The notes beneath the pieces were generated by a model. It was not told the origin of the DNA. It was given only the letters and a program-made list of their open reading frames with translations, and ran no database searches. The position numbers and the translations under genes are program-made. From an uncultured Holophagales bacterium (GTDB lineage Bacteria > Acidobacteriota > Thermoanaerobaculia > UBA5066), in the NCBI GenBank assembly GCA_937864895.1, contig CALMDF010000285.1:1-5404 (forward strand): a DNA stretch of 5,404 bases, written 5' to 3'. This document shows, in pieces, positions 5,053 through 5,404 of this stretch (the first letter of the stretch is position 1; the number at the start of each line of letters is the position of its first letter).

Positions 5053-5404
5053 ATGCGACTCCGCTTCGGGGAGCTGACGTTCGACGGCGGCCGGCGGCTG
5101 CTGATCCGCGGACCGGACGCGGTGCGACTCTCGCCGAAGGCGTTCCAGCTGCTCGAGCTGCTCCTGGCCCGCCGCCCCGACGCGGTCTCCAAGGCCGAGA
5201 TCCAGGAGGTCCTCTGGCCGAGGACCTTCGTCTCGGAGACGAACCTGCCCGCGCTGGTCAACGAGGTGAGGAGCGCGCTCGGCGACCACGCGAGGAAACC
5301 GGAGTTCGTCAGGACCGTCCACGGCTACGGCTATGCGTTCGAGGCCCCGGTTCGCGAAGTCAGGACGGACGAACCTTCGGGCTACCGGCACGTCCTCCTC
5401 TGGG
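5053..5404 (+). CDS. OmpR/PhoB-type winged-helix DNA-binding protein, probably with an FHA domain, cut by the right edge
   Basis: From ATG at 5053 there are 117 codons with no stop before the edge. AGGGA (5042-5046) lies six bases upstream of the start. Residues 3-97 form a complete Trans_reg_C winged helix: the N-terminal beta sheet (RFGELTFD), LSPKAFQLLELLLARRPDAV (26-45), SKAEIQEVLWP (46-56), the recognition helix around SETNLPALVNEVRSALGD (61-78) and the wing FVRTVHGYGYAFEA (85-98). There is no receiver domain before it, so it is not a standard response regulator. After a short linker, residues 111-117 (YRHVLLW) look like the first strand of an FHA domain, as in acidobacterial winged-helix-FHA proteins; this extension is inferred from seven residues only. 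FHA domains bind phosphothreonine peptides, which would link the protein to the divergent Ser/Thr kinase. A CadC-like protein with a C-terminal TPR or PD40 sensor is the main alternative. Confidence 0.85.
   Translation, partial: MRLRFGELTFDGGRRLLIRGPDAVRLSPKAFQLLELLLARRPDAVSKAEIQEVLWPRTFVSETNLPALVNEVRSALGDHARKPEFVRTVHGYGYAFEAPVREVRTDEPSGYRHVLLW

Noticed and set aside
2122..5391. A minus-strand open frame of 1,089 codons covering the kinase and the regulator
   Set aside because: It is out of frame with the kinase, gives an Arg/Pro-rich low-complexity product, and runs antisense to the winged-helix gene. The kinase frame has complete motifs.

Overview
The window is uniformly GC-rich, with G or C at most third codon positions. 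It holds five protein-coding genes, two of them cut by the window edges. Three things point to Acidobacteriota, possibly the Thermoanaerobaculia/Holophagae side, or a close relative: a Hanks-type Ser/Thr kinase fused through one membrane helix to a large TolB-like (PD40) beta-propeller, a secreted Tricorn-protease homologue, and an OmpR-type winged-helix protein that appears to run into an FHA domain. This placement rests on recognised gene architectures, not on a marker gene, and I hold it at moderate confidence.

Layout. Positions 1-773 (minus) are the N-terminal part of an exported Tricorn-like S41 protease, with a signal peptide and the first propeller blades; the rest lies beyond the left edge. 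Its start is preceded by a near-perfect inverted repeat that spans a -10-like box and the Shine-Dalgarno. Positions 860-1162 (minus) encode a 100-residue membrane-anchored or secreted protein whose four cysteines are each followed by proline. It has a good ribosome binding site, but I recognise no family. A 92-base divergent spacer carries a perfect interrupted palindrome just before an EamA/DMT transporter at 1255-2100 (plus). That transporter converges on the kinase. The 86 bases between them hold a tandem 14-bp palindromic repeat able to form a 10-bp stem.

Positions 2187-4868 (minus) encode the 893-residue receptor-like kinase. It starts at TTG behind a very strong Shine-Dalgarno, with an in-frame stop two codons upstream. 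A 184-base divergent region follows, with candidate promoters for both directions, an inverted repeat in the kinase leader and a spaced direct repeat. Positions 5053-5404 (plus) are the start of the winged-helix regulator, open at the right edge.

Working together. The most suggestive unit is the divergent kinase / winged-helix pair. If the regulator does continue into a phosphothreonine-binding FHA domain, the kinase could sense an extracytoplasmic ligand through its propeller and signal to a DNA-binding protein next door. The Tricorn homologue and the Cys-Pro protein may share a transcript and an envelope location, but a functional link is not shown. The transporter looks like ordinary cargo. 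No RNA gene, CRISPR array, intact mobile element or origin was seen, and no stretch over 300 bases lacks a gene.
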